A DNA stretch of 64,000 nt, taken from the NCBI RefSeq assembly GCF_050908995.1, contig NC_135119.1:9114001-9178000 (forward strand), given 5' to 3'. The position numbers and the translations under genes are program-made. The stretch comes from Andrena cerasifolii (lineage: Eukaryota; Arthropoda; Insecta; Hymenoptera; Andrenidae). Shown piece by piece: positions 33,607 to 45,719 of the stretch; within the stretch, counting starts at the first letter, position 1; the number at the start of each line of letters is the position of its first letter. Below the pieces are notes generated by a model. The model was not told the DNA's origin. It ran no database searches and saw only the letters and a program-made list of their open reading frames with translations.

Positions 33607-36600
33607 TCAGAACCAAAAAATCCATAAAATGAACGGACTTTCAACAACAGTATGGCCTTGGACATTGTGGTGCCAAACAACTCGGCTGTGGGTGGCATTC
33701 TGCGCCCCGGCGATACCACTTATCTGTCTATAGAACAAACAGCAAATAAAATAATTAATTGAAAATTAATCGATACACTGAATTTTAATAAACAATTAAT
33801 AATGCAAAATATTTTATGCATTTGTGTATGTTAGGACTAAAATACCCTTCATAAAACATGAAGTTATACAGGATGTCCCTCATAAAACAGGCCACTTAAA
33901 TATCATTTTCAGTTGTGATACAAAAAATGTTTCATATGTCATTTGAATGACATAGAAGATGGTATTCCTTGTAGCGTAGTTGTCCTTTGATATCCATCAA
34001 ATGACATATGAAACATTTTTTGTATCATCACAACTGAAAAACATATTTAGATAGGACACCTTGTGTAGTATGGTTGTTTTATCCGGATACATGGTAATAT
34101 TTCGTAGGCATTTGAAGATACATAAATTATTCTTACAAAAGTCGTCGGTTCTCATACAGTTACATCAATATATGTGGCTCTGGAATGGCTATAGAATGTG
34201 ATTCATTTGCTTCGTAAAAAAAACCGAAATAACAATTCTCTTATCAGTTGGTTCCTTTTGGTTTCTGGCCGATACATGTCCGTATTACTTTACGCGGGAG
34301 CGACCTTGGACAGCGCTGATATACGCCACACTCCATACGGCACGCAATATTGCAGAAACATCTCACTAACATTTCTATGCAAGATTCGAAATATGTATGT
34401 CGAAGATGTTACTACAAAACATCTTTATGTCCGCTTCTTTGCAAGATTGCAGCAATGATTCTGCAACATTTCGCTCAGTAGTGCCGAAAATGTAATTTGT
34501 AATCGTATTCTCATAATAAATTTTTTTTTTCATATCTTCAACGGCCTACGAGATATTCTAGCGTATTCAGATAAAAAAAACACACTGTAGAACCCCTGTA
34601 GATTGTTGCTTCATAATATTGCAGGAATGTTTCCAAAATATTTTTAATGCAACATTGCGTGGTAGTATTTTCAGAATGTTGCAGAAATATTCCAGTGGTG
34701 CCTGCAGTATTCTAATATTATAGCAATGTTTCTGCAATATCAAGTGCTGTACCCCATACGTACCCCTTGTAACACGTAACTTCGTCCTGGGATAATGTGT
34801 AACAAGTCTGTCCCGATGCTATTTAAATTAGAAGTCATAATTATTTCAGCGGTGGAACTATATGTAATAAGTGGTCGTTTTATAGGAAATGTCCAAATTG
34901 GTTTGCACTCCTCAGGGCTAGGTTTTACATACCAAGCTTCTGGATCATTCTTACAGTTGTACTTTACACACATCATTGGTTTGCTAGTTTTCCTGAAAAG
35001 TTTCAATACTACGTTTTATTGAAACATTTCTGAAGTAGTGTTGTATATAAATATCAAGGACCTAGATCATCATTTATACGGGGTAGCTAGTAAAGGATGC
35101 CGTATGCTTAAGCATTTGCTTAAGAATAAGTAGCGACTATGAATACCGGCCATAGAGTGATACGTGTTACGAGACACTTTTAAAAGCCCACATCCGCCGA
35201 CACCGCCGTTCTATGGCCGATATTCGAACTTCATGTTTTCGAAAATTAAAGGAGTTAGAAGAAAATTTTATTCCATATTTCCCGCTTAATTTTACGTGTT
35301 AAATCACTCTGTCTACAATATACTATTTTAATTTTGTTATAAATATTAAAAAGAAATCTTATTATTTTCAATTCATACATGCAAGCCATTTTCTCAGAAA
35401 GATATTTTAAGCGCTGCAATTCTCGTCCAGGACTAGAGACTTTATTAGAAAATCCCCAATTTCCAATTGCTTCTGCCACGCCATTGCCCCTCGTTGATTC
35501 GACTTTACACAGCATTGTCGCAAAAACTATGTCACTGTTTTATCAAATTATGTATTAAATTAGTAATTATGTATTCGTAACTTTGTAATTGAATACTTGA
35601 AAATTTTTTTTATGCGTATCACATAATATATTGAATTTGGTTACTAACAGGTGAAGCTTGTCATATCACTATATGAACTGAAATATGTTATAATCGTTAC
35701 CATAGTAGTTAAATGAACGATACATACGTATAGATTGTAAATTCTACGTAACCTTGAAAAACAGGTAGGTATACTTATGTATTGTAAGTATGTACACAAG
35801 TATGTTCAATACACCGCATTTTTGTAAAATCAGTAAGTGTAATTAAGAATTAGTTCTTTCTCCACATCATTATCATCAAGTATTGCATCTTTATCCCTGA
35901 TAACCAAAGCTGGCAGCAGAGCCTGCCGGCAGATCCGCTGTCATCCATGGACCTAAACATTAGGTTCATGGGTCATCTGTGTCCGCATTAAGCTACGGTT
36001 CTGCCGGCAGACCCTGACAAGCAGGATCCGCAGCAGACGACGAGGTAGCATACGCCTTCTTTCTATTGGCTGCTGCTTCGTACAAGCGCAGTGGTGTGTA
36101 ATGATGAATGTTTGTCGCGTCGCAAGCAGAGAAAGTGGCAGCCAAATATGAAGCGTTTCCCTTTTGCACCTGTTTCCTATTTAACATGTTTCGCCTTTAC
36201 GGAGTACATCAAGAAATAATTACGTTTACATTTTGTTTATGAGGGAGTTGGATTCCTTTATTATTAAGGGGGTATGTATAATGTCGTTCCCTACCTTACC
36301 GACAGAGCGGAGAATCGGATACAACAGTTATTCAATGCATTCTCCTTATTAATCTCCTAAAATCTATAAAACAAAGATCAACTTAGAAAGCGATATCAGC
36401 TTGATACTGATCGGTCGTTCAGTGGGATGTTTCATTATTGTTGGAGCCCCGTGAGTAAGGCGTCTACCTAGAGCAGAGATCAGTCGCGGTCGATAAGGAA
36501 GGGAACGACAGTGAAATGGTAAAAAAAAATTTTTCGAGTCGCCAAAAATCCTTCTCGCAAACGTTATTTTTATGCAAAATGTAGCCATTTTCAAAATTTC

Positions 36601-36789
36601 AGCTCAATCGGGTTTGACAGGTTTTCGGAAGTATCGCCCAAAATGAGACTGTTTCCAAATTTTCAGCCAATTCGGAGCATGGGTGTTTTCGGAAGTTTAG
36701 TCTGGCTGGTTCTGACGCTTAGGGCGATATTACCAGATGCGGCCGTCCGCGTCGATAGCCGGTAATTCATGACCGGCCAAAACGGTTAT
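33607..36789 (-). CDS. Unrecognised gene, three phased exons (partial)
   Basis: Three minus-strand exons fit together: 36789-36734 (acceptor accaacttacag, donor gtaata), 34992-34764 (acceptor aaacttttcag, donor gtacgt) and 33723-33607 (acceptor tgttctatagacag). The phases agree (0 in, 2, then 0). The first reads ITVLAGHELPAIDADGRIW. The second has three cysteines and the words KPIWTFPIKRP and GTDLLHIIPGRSYVLQ. The third ends in TGA after a hydrophobic SPFILWIFWF. If the middle exon instead ends 4 bases later (donor gtatgg), the last exon is read in a second frame that gives a cysteine-rich end (GAECHPQPSCLAPQCPRPYCC, stop at 33641) instead. The upstream start exon was not found, and the first exon lies beside repeat-like DNA. 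The ITVLAGHELPAIDADG segment is faintly like a C2 or adhesion-type beta strand. No function is claimed. Confidence 0.42.
33869..34065. mobile_element. Mariner-type palindromic MITE
   Basis: TA-bounded ends caggatgtccctcataaa and the inverse of acaaggtgtcctatctaaat. The long arms around cagttgtgatacaaaaaatg are inverted. It is 197 bp and non-coding. It lies in the intron between the last two exons of the unrecognised gene. Confidence 0.8.
34440..34745. repeat. Degenerate short-motif repeat region
   Basis: Variants of ttgcagaaatatt and its inverse (gattctgcaacattt, attgcaggaatgtttcc, gaatgttgcagaaatattcc, agcaatgtttctgcaatatc) recur at least six times in both orientations within about 300 bp, directly downstream of the middle exon of the unrecognised gene. 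Origin unknown. Confidence 0.55.
35083..35151. mobile_element. Half copy of the Harbinger-like palindromic MITE
   Basis: This copy keeps part of the loop (tagctagtaaaggatgc) and the whole right arm up to gaataccggcc. The left arm is missing. Together with the left-arm fragment at 33318-33363 it represents reciprocal halves of the same family. Confidence 0.75.
36036..36160 (-). repeat. Dispersed repeat, minus copy
   Basis: Inverse counterpart of 33101-33222. The two copies bracket about 2.8 kb that contains two of the three phased exons of the unrecognised minus-strand gene, plus other repeats. Confidence 0.75.
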
Positions 36790-39526
36790 CTGTAAGTTGG
36801 TAATTGTAGAAAAAAGATTTACGATCAAACACAAGCTATTTACACTTTTTAACATTACCAAATTCGAAAGAACTGTTACACTTACCATTACAACAGACCA
36901 AAGAATAAACGTTTGCAGCAACGCATTATACATGTAAAGCAATTCAGATAATTAATTAATAGCGTTTTAAATCTATAATTTAATATGGCCATACAAAGAA
37001 ACACGCACATAAATACAGGCACGTGTACATAGTAACAAGATATGAAATGAATCCACGCAACGTGCACAGATTTTCACACGAGACCCCACCAAAAGCCCGC
37101 AATAAACGCGGCGGAAGTGACACCCGCTCCCATCGTTATATTCTCCCACGTTAAAAATGCAGGAAATAGGCACGGGCGAAATAAATCGAGCGTCCACGGG
37201 CGAAAACACCGCGCCACAATACTGTTAAATTAAACAAATAACGCACGCGTAGGGTGCGGCCTTGCGTCAGGAGTCCCCAACGCTGCGTCACGTGTCGTCC
37301 GCGCAAACAGACACCATTCAATAGCGGGAGCTGCAGGATATGTCATCAGCGGCGCATTGTACAGCCAGAGAGGAGACGAAAGATCCCACGAATCCCCCTA
37401 CCAAAGCAGGATCGAGTGAAAAAAATGGGGCGTATGAATATATCTGACACGGGCAATGCCCAACCAGGGTTAATTGATGGATTTCCTATGGGACACATCC
37501 TAGAAGGTAAACACTGTGCCCGAATAACAACATTGTGGTTGTAACAATAATATTCGCTGCGCATCCAGAAGACACCGAGGTGGGACTTCTTAAAAGCCGT
37601 CCCAGAAGCGGCATATGCACACCTCTCCAACGAGCGCATTAGCTGCTTATAAGTGACGACGGGGATCGTTTCCTTTCTCGCGAATAGGCGTTTCTATAAT
37701 CGACACGATCGTCGGCGATAAATTAAAATGCGGCAGAGTCTAAATCAGAATCTAAAGAGGCAGGCAAAAGGGCCCCGCCGGGGAACCGTGGGGCCCCCCT
37801 TCAAATTTATCTGCCTATCCCTTTCATTTCGAACTGCTCTTACTCGCGGAATAAAGCATGACGGAGACACGACTCGGAGGAAGAGGGACCAACGACGCGC
37901 TGGAGGGGAGAGAGGAGGGAGGGGATGCGCGCTCGTCTCTCCAGGCCCGAATATCAGCGTGGGCCCTTCGGTTTTCAAGGAGCCCCGGCCCCTAATAATA
38001 GGGTACACCGAGGATAAACAAACATACACGCCCCTGGCATCTCTTGTTGAAAGAACACACGGGAAGAAATGCAAAACAAAAAGAAACTATTTAGCCACGC
38101 CACTTAGAGGAGGCGAGGTGAGGTACGATAGGTACTGGAAGATTAAACAGCAAATCGGCCGCATGCTTCGGCTGGTCGAAATATACAGCGGTGGAAAGAC
38201 TTGAAACGTAACCTCAGAAATAATAGTCAGTTACGTTTTTTTTTCTCGATTTTTCAATATGCGTCGAAATCGCGATATTTCATCGCCAATGGTGTTTGCC
38301 CGAAGGGGTGACGGAAGAAGCACGCTTGTGGCAAGTAAAAAGAAAGGATATTTCGTAAATGTGTTTGGGCATGAAATATAAATCTCAGAAGTACAACTCA
38401 GAGGCGAAATCACTGATTGCACGCCCTCTGTGTACTGCAGGTATAACTCTCTCCTGGATATTCATAACTTACCCAAAGGCAAATAAATCTGTACAGCGTT
38501 CCTGAAAATTGCTTCCGCGAATTCGATCGGATCGGGGAACGGTTTTTTTCGTGCACGTAAGCAGGTTGGCGTTTTTCAAGTCCTTTTGCACCGATTTCTT
38601 ACAGCAAACGGGACGAAACGTTACCGGCGAGGATTCTTTGTGAATCCCCGCAGTAACCGGACGAAGATAAATTTAATTCGAACGATACACGTACGCGGAC
38701 CAGGTGGATCCTGCGAATTTAATAATAATGAATTTCAAAAGGCAGCTCTCTGCGCGATCTCGCACGAGGTGTAGAATTACGAGAATTGCACTGTTGACGT
38801 TTGATGTCGATTTGCCCCACGTTGCCAGACCATTCCCTACGATGGAAGCCAAAATGGGTGCGCAGGGCTTGGGAGGATCTCAAAGCCCGCCATGCAATCA
38901 GGGAAAGTAAAGACACGGGAGAATGAAACGACGGTCGACAGACGTTACGTCTTGGATTCTAGCATTGTTTCTGAATAGACACCAGCATTGTGTACGTATC
39001 CGCGGCTCCCTCAATATTCTTAAGGACACTTGCTACGGTTTCTTCATTTCGAAGCGTAGGCACGAGTCCCAACGACGCAACGCTGCGATTAAAGCTTATG
39101 AATGTCTGCGCACGTGCAGCCACGTTGGTGCGCCGCGTCTTACTTCGCTGGGAATGCCTGAAATATCGCGGGAGCTTCTTAATCTAAATGGAAATGCGTG
39201 GCGTAGAAGTTAAATGTCTTGGTAGGCGATCCATTTGTCTTTAGCACGTGCAAAAGACCGGCGAGGAGACGCGCAAAATGCGAGTGTACGAGGGTTTGGC
39301 TAAAGAGACGCGAGAAAGGAGGGGAGGAGGAAGGAACGGCGGACGAAGGAGTGTGCAATAAAGAAGAAAGAGAAAACGGAGGTAGATGAGACAAGAGGCA
39401 TTCTGGTTTGTGGGCACAGCCGCTGCCTGCAGCCCACAATTATGATAATAGCTCCTGAGTCCTGAGTCTTGTTAGTCCAACGTGCAGGCAGCCCCTTTTA
39501 TCTGTATCTTCTTATTTTCAGGCCCA
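36790..39526. other. GC-variable region, no confirmed gene
   Basis: GC-rich blocks (37030-37340, 37720-38210, 38830-39420) alternate with AT-rich DNA. Overlapping frames on both strands, including 159 codons at 37728-38204, show no domain. A good minus-strand acceptor (tttaccttctag) near 37501 precedes an open stretch but has no matching donor. The region may contain the missing 5' exons or promoter of the unrecognised minus-strand gene. Confidence 0.35.
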
Positions 39527-39535
39527 CCTCCCCCT

Positions 39536-39552
39536 CCCCCCCCCCCCCCCCC
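39536..39552 (+). repeat. Poly-C tract (17 C)
   Basis: An uninterrupted run of C inside a longer CT-rich stretch (from about 39525). It could be prone to length errors in sequencing. Confidence 0.9.
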
Positions 39553-40360
39553 GCCCTGTATGCCTGGCCTGCTGCAATTTCTACTTTCAACCCCTTTGCA
39601 CCGTCGTCAGATCAGGTGAAGACGAGTGCGCCGCATTTTATGAAAGCCATACAACCGCGATTTGTTTTGTGTGTACCTTTATTTATAGATGCGCGCCGGT
39701 TTACCTTTCTATCGACATTTTCATTTGGTTTAACGTGCTTTGTATACTTGCGGTTCATATTTGAAGACCATCGCATGTATGTGACAAACGAATTTGATAT
39801 TAATAGATGGGTGATTCTTTTCTTAGCAGAACATTTCTGAAACTGTACAAAGTTTAATTATTTTAGTCATTTTTCATATATTTTTTTTTTGTATATTTAA
39901 AATTGTTAATGTAATTTCCATCTGATCGGAGCAGAATGCAAGATTATTGTTAAATAGGGGTAGTGGAGTATTCGTGAACTTTCTAATTCTTTTTGCGAAC
40001 CATTAAGACATAATTGATTTAAACTCAATGCATTCAACTAAATCATATTTCTGCTTAAAATACCATTTAAGAGGGGACACCACTGTAATGGCCGGAAAAG
40101 TAGGTATCTTTGAAAATTTATTAAAAGCAACCTACGTAATGAATCTTTTTTAAACTTTCAGGACTTTTTATTGGATATTTAAGTTATACGAGTATCTTTT
40201 TTTTTTAATTTATTCAAAGCAGATTTGTAAGCTGTGCAGGACCAGTAACTTAGGGCTGCAAAATATTTAAGGGGAGGTTCCGGTCTTAAAGTCGATTTTT
40301 TTCTATTTCATTTTTCGAATGTTCAACCTTTTAGGAATTTAATCCTTTTAAAAGGATTAG

Positions 40361-40648
40361 TATCTCCAAAAGTTATTATCCGATTCGACTGAAACATTTT
40401 TTACTTTGAAGAATACACTTCTGGCTAGGAGACAAACCAGAAAAAAATACAAAAATTGAAAATTTATAATTTTCAAAGGCGTTGAAAGGACGAAAAATAT
40501 AGGGGAAAGTGATTTCAAACTTCAAGTGTCGTTATTTTCTTAAAAAATGTCATTTTTGCATTTTTCTTCTGGTTTACCCCCTAGCCAGAAGTATATTCTT
40601 CAAAATAAAAAAAGTTTCAGTCGAATCGGATAATAACTTTTAGGGATA
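40361..40648. mobile_element. Decayed snap-back element
   Basis: The left arm (tctccaaaagttattatccg ... cttctggctaggagacaaac) and right arm (taccccctagccagaagtat ... cggataataacttttaggga) are inverted copies around 40500. A TTAAGGGGAGG at 40267 may mark the true left end; no matching right end remains. Confidence 0.65.
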
Positions 40649-40699
40649 CAGGTCCCACCAATTTTGATCAATTTTTTGGGAAATCTTTGTTCCAAGCTT

Positions 40700-43600
40700 C
40701 TCCGCCTGATATTTAAAAGCGTTTAATCAAAGCCACTAGCTGCTACAAAATCTTCAAACGTGATATTTCATTCCTGCCGCTGAAACATTTGCAAAAGGAT
40801 CAAAGACTTGGGGATGTTAAAAATAGTCAGTCGGGGAGCCGAAATATGCTTGCGAGCGTACATGAGCAAAATGGGTGTACACAAAGCTCAATTAAAACGT
40901 ACAAACGATTCTGCCTCGTTAATTGAAATTTAACTTCAGAGCAGCCCGTATTTCCTTGAACCACGCTATCTGAGGTTGGATAGGGCCTTTTTTGCATTTC
41001 AGTGGAGTGAATGGACCTAGGAAAGGGTGCAAGGAATAAGAATACGTACAGACGCGCAAAGAACGGCATCGTGCGTGGGCACGGGGACCAAGCAGCCGTA
41101 CGTGCATAGATTTGCATCTGTGAACGTTGTAAAAGGCGGTAGCAAACGGAGCACGCTTTAATTCACTTTACAAGCGCACCGTGTCGGCTCTTTTGACAGG
41201 GCGGGAAACGTTAATTGGAGTCTGCGCCACGATCGGGCAAAGAAAGCTTTTCAGAGCGCGGAAAAACCTTCGTGTGATATAGTGCCACCAGCTTTTTTTT
41301 CAGGACAAGCAGAAAACTCCGCTTCTTCCTTCCTGACATGACTGACACGTACACTACCAGACACAAGCATTTGCCCAGTCACGCGGCCTCCTTGTTACCA
41401 ATGGTGTGGCAAATTTTTCGGAAATATGTTTCAACAGTAGGATAAGAACTAGCGCGGGAGTGAAACTCTAGATCCATTCACCAACGTGTCCTAAAAAGAG
41501 ACAAATTCAGTCGATCGAATACAGTCGTCAATTAATAATATAATAATAATTTATAATGTTGAAAATTATCTGAAGTCATTCTCTATGTAAATTATCTTTG
41601 TAAAAAGAAGTGAGATCTCCATAAAAAACTTCAGAAGAGTAAAATAATTACGCCAAGTACATGGAAGCAAATAAATCACAAAAAATAGAAGATAATAATA
41701 ATTATAAAATAAAAAAATATGTGAAATCAAAATGAGCTGCACGTACATAGAGGTAATGATAAATACAAATAAATATTTTAATACGAATAAACATTTCATT
41801 CAAAATACTTGGCGCTGCGAAACAGAAAAAATGTTTTTATTATTTATTTATATATAATACATGTAAAAGTGTTATAGTCACCATGGTGTCGAAAATCTCC
41901 GTAAGATGTATGACCACGACTATTACTTAAAAATTTATTAATTTATTAATCATTACGCTTGGATCCTAGTTATTGTTTTTTTCTCCTGCATCTAAATGGA
42001 AAATCAGAACGTATTATTCATAAATCAATATTATTCCACCATCAATCACGTGATAGTTGTCTCAATGAATTTTATTTCATTTACGTTGAATTGCAAATTA
42101 TTTGCACAAGAAGAAAGAGCAAGAAGCAATAATTGTTATTAATAGGAGAGAAAGATTTATGCCTATAATTTTCATCTTCCTTGAAAGAAAATTAAATACG
42201 CGTTCATCAGGAGACGCATATAATTTTTAAAATACGAAGAAAAAGTTTAAAGGTATTTCTGCTCACCTGAAATTCTTCGGTAGCCGTTCTAGGATAAAAG
42301 CGGATAAAACAAGAATCTGGATGATACCACCGTGATATACAACTGTTTGTCCAGATTAGAACCGACAAAGGAAACTGTTCTCCCTTCTTGACTCCGTCTT
42401 GATTTAAGCGAAGCGTCCTATATTTGCTCTAGATTAAATGGAGCTTCGTAGCACAGGCCGCGGCGTCCTCTCTACGATATCTGCCACAATATATTACAGT
42501 CCTTTATATTGTACATTGTATTCATAACGCGTTCAGCGGCGAAAATATTGCTACAATAATTGTGCTGTGGACAGTAGTACCAAATGAAGGAAACACCAAA
42601 CCCGTACACGCCGATTTTGATGAAAGTTTGGTGATAAGTAGTTCTTGGAATTGTTCAGAACTATCGAAAAGTTGTACCTAAGGTTTTCCACGTTGATAAT
42701 AATATGGCTTTCAGAGTTACCATATTTTTTGCAACGATAAACACGATATAGTCTTCAGAGCAACACATTTCTGGCAACGACCGTAAGTGCAACTTATTTT
42801 TATATTTTCTTTAAAAAAAACACACACACACGAGCGAAAACAAATATTCCTACATCAAATAGTTCCCGAGATATTTGATAAAATATATTTTTGACGCACA
42901 ACATTGAGGGCTGTTTTCCGCCCTTCGGTATGGACGATTGCGAATTAATTAAATATGCGTCGAATATTTTTCTAAGAAGAGGACTACTTTCAAGGCATTC
43001 TCTTATGATGGAATGTAGCTTTCTAAGAAAAATCTTTACCATCTGAGAATACATATGTACATTGGACTAGGAGAATACATATATATTGCTTCAATATGCT
43101 CTGCACACGATACTATGTTAAATTGTAATCTCCTCCAAAATCGTTTCACTTCGAGTGCTTGATATGCGATAAGTTGGTAACAGTTACGCGATATTCATCG
43201 ATAAATGCCTATACATCATGCGCCAGTGTTGGAGTCATACGCGCGGAAAGTACAGATACCCTCGGGGGGTGGTATCGATAAAATATAAAATAATAATGGC
43301 CTGAACCATATAATGATCGAGATTAAATAAGTTAATGTCCGCGTGGCGAGCACTTGGACGAGACAGGAGTGGAAGGGAGACGAGAGGGAAAGGGGATGGA
43401 ACGAATTTGCTTTTCTTACAGGCAGCTACCAAGCAGCAACGGCGAGAGATTGAGCTCGCACATGAACGCGCTCGAGCAATGCTCCTTGCGATGCACGCTG
43501 TACAACAGAGCAATCACTGTCGCTTTTTTCCCTCCTTGTCCTCGGTTACCTCGTCCTTTTGCTGGTCGCGAGCTTTTCAATCAACCGCGAATTTGCAAAA

Positions 43601-44925
43601 CGAGCCTCGCGCTGCGCGCATTCTCTCTCACCCACCCTCCCTCGTCCCTTCTCGCTTTCTGTTTCTCTCCCCCTCGCAGCAGATACTCCCATCTCGTTTT
43701 AGCCTATGGCTCGTAATAACGACGTTTCGTAATCAAGCGTGCCCTGATAGACTAGAGGGGAGAGAAAAAAGAGGTGGACGAAGGAAGATCGCGATTCGCA
43801 AAGGCTACGTGGGCGTTCTTGCCATCCCTAGTGGATCTGAAATTATGTAAATGATGAGCACAGAAATTATAGCCGAATCTGTGCCGATTAAATACACACG
43901 CGATTCGTATGGCAGTATATCGAGTACGTGAATTCGATCGCGCGGTGATGTCGGTACCTATAGTCGACAGGGATGATAGAAGTTAATTTTCTGTTGGAGT
44001 ATACATACATCACTGTTTGTAATACAAACGACTGGAAATCTTGTTTCAGTTGAAAAAAAAATATTGTTATTAGATAAATATACGATCATTATTCGCGGTT
44101 TGATGTTAAGTTTATTGAATTATTGAACGGTATAAATCTAGTACACTTATGTAAAAGTGGGCAGATCAGAAAAGAATAATAATTTTAATAGATTATGTTA
44201 TAATGTGGCATATATTTTTGAATAACATCGTATAACATTCTCCAAATGGCAATATGTAATATTCGGTACAATGTAGGTACTGTTGAAAGGGTATAATATG
44301 TACTGAACAAGAAATCAATGTTGGGGACAGCAGATTGTTGCTATTATTTAAAAAGTATTTTTAAAGACTTTTGAGAAAACTGTCTTTCGAATTCCACTAT
44401 TCCCCAAAAACGGTGAAACGGGTTTTCGAATTTTCACAAAAAATATAATTAAAATAAAAAATTAATATTTGTACTTATTTTAAAATTTTTCAGTTTTTCT
44501 AATTTTCTGTTGATAAAGTTACGTATATTTTCATTTTGTAATAAATATACATTTCCATACATTTTCATGTGAATGTAATAAATACTAATTTCCACATATT
44601 TTTATTTTCATTTTTATGCTTTGATGCGAGCAAGACTTACTTTAAGCAGTACATGAATATGTACTTTGTAGTTAAAACTTACTTAATTTTTACTTTTTTC
44701 AACTGTGATTTGAAGTAGCTAAACCCCACTCAAATTAATTTCGGAAGATAGTTTCAGATTCAGGATTGAAAACGGCATTACTTTGTCACTAGTCGATTTA
44801 AACATTTCAAAAATTTTAAGTTTACCCATAAAACTAACACACCTTAATAGACAATCCAATAGAGACTTTTACGTGGGTCACGAATCTCGAAATTCAAAAG
44901 CAAATCATTACACAAAGGTAGCTAT
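40700..44925. other. Intergenic, no confirmed gene
   Basis: Mostly AT-rich. A more GC-rich block at 43330-43860 contains a 171-codon plus frame and an overlapping 120-codon frame in another register, neither with a domain; this pattern suits promoter or UTR DNA more than coding sequence. Bases 42590-42780 contain phrases seen in mariner-like debris (gccgattttgatgaaagttt). Confidence 0.35.
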
Positions 44926-44927
44926 TA

Positions 44928-45705
44928 GGGCGGAGTGGAAAATTTAAATTTTCAGTTGGCCTGGGTGCAGGATAGTTATCTTTTTATTAACCAAATACAA
45001 ATGTAAAAAAATTTTGGAAAAATATTCATGTCTGCAGGTTCATTTTTCTCCTAAAAATGATTATATGATTATATGATTATATGATTATATGATTATATGA
45101 TTATATGATTATATGATTATATGATTATATGATTATATGATTATATGATCAAATGATTATATGATTATATGATTATATGATGATATGATTATATGATGAT
45201 ATGATGATATGATGATATGATGATATGATTGTATGATTGTATGATTGTATGATTGTATGATTGTATGATTGTATGATTGTATGATTGTATGATTGTATGA
45301 TTGTATGATTGCATGATTGCATGATTGTATGATTGTATGATTGTATGATTGTATGATTGTATGATTGTATGATTGTATGATTGTATGATCATTTTTAGGA
45401 GAAAAAAGAACCTGAAGACATGAATATTTTTCCAAATTTTTTTTACAGTTGTGTTTGTTTAATCCAAAGAAAACTATCCCGCACCCAGGTCAACTGAAAA
45501 CTCAAATTTAAATTTTCGCCTATATAGTATGATTATATAATCATTTTTAGGAGAAAAAGGAACCTGCAGACATGAATATTTCTTCAAAAACTCTTTACAG
45601 TTGTATTTGATCAATCAAAAGACAACTATCCCGCATCCAGGCCAACGGAAAATTCAAATTTAAACTTTCGCCTGTATAGCATCGCTCCGCCCTAGTAGCT
45701 GTATA
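44928..45705. mobile_element. Inverted-repeat element with expanded loop
   Basis: The left end (ctattagggcggagtggaaa) and right end (...gcatcgctccgccctagtag) are inverse copies. The inner arm words caggttcatttttctcctaa and taggagaaaaaggaacctgc are also inverted, and an additional inner copy of the right arm occurs at 45388-45510. The centre is replaced by a tandem octanucleotide array. No transposase is present. Confidence 0.75.
45058..45390 (+). repeat. Octanucleotide tandem array, ~42 units
   Basis: Runs of atgattat (about 45058-45180) change to atgatgat-type units (about 45181-45228) and then to atgattgt (45229-45390, with two atgattgc units near 45309). Because each block is homogeneous, the array probably grew by local slippage or unequal exchange. 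It translates to NHTIIQSY-type repeats on the minus strand; this is not a gene. Confidence 0.92.
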
Positions 45706-45719
45706 AGTACCTACGCGTC

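Noticed and set aside
37420..37501. Minus-strand exon after acceptor tttaccttctag
   Set aside because: The acceptor is good, but no donor with a compatible phase joins it to the unrecognised gene at 36789.
43335..43850. 171-codon plus-strand frame in a GC-rich block
   Set aside because: It overlaps another long frame in a different register and a minus frame, has no domain or periodic composition, and ends without splice signals; it is more likely promoter or UTR DNA.
45058..45390. CRISPR-like regular repeat
   Set aside because: The units are 8 bp with no unique spacers, in a clearly eukaryotic context.
45157..45435. Minus-strand protein of NHTIIQSY repeats
   Set aside because: It is the translation of an octanucleotide tandem array and has no start context or conserved flank.
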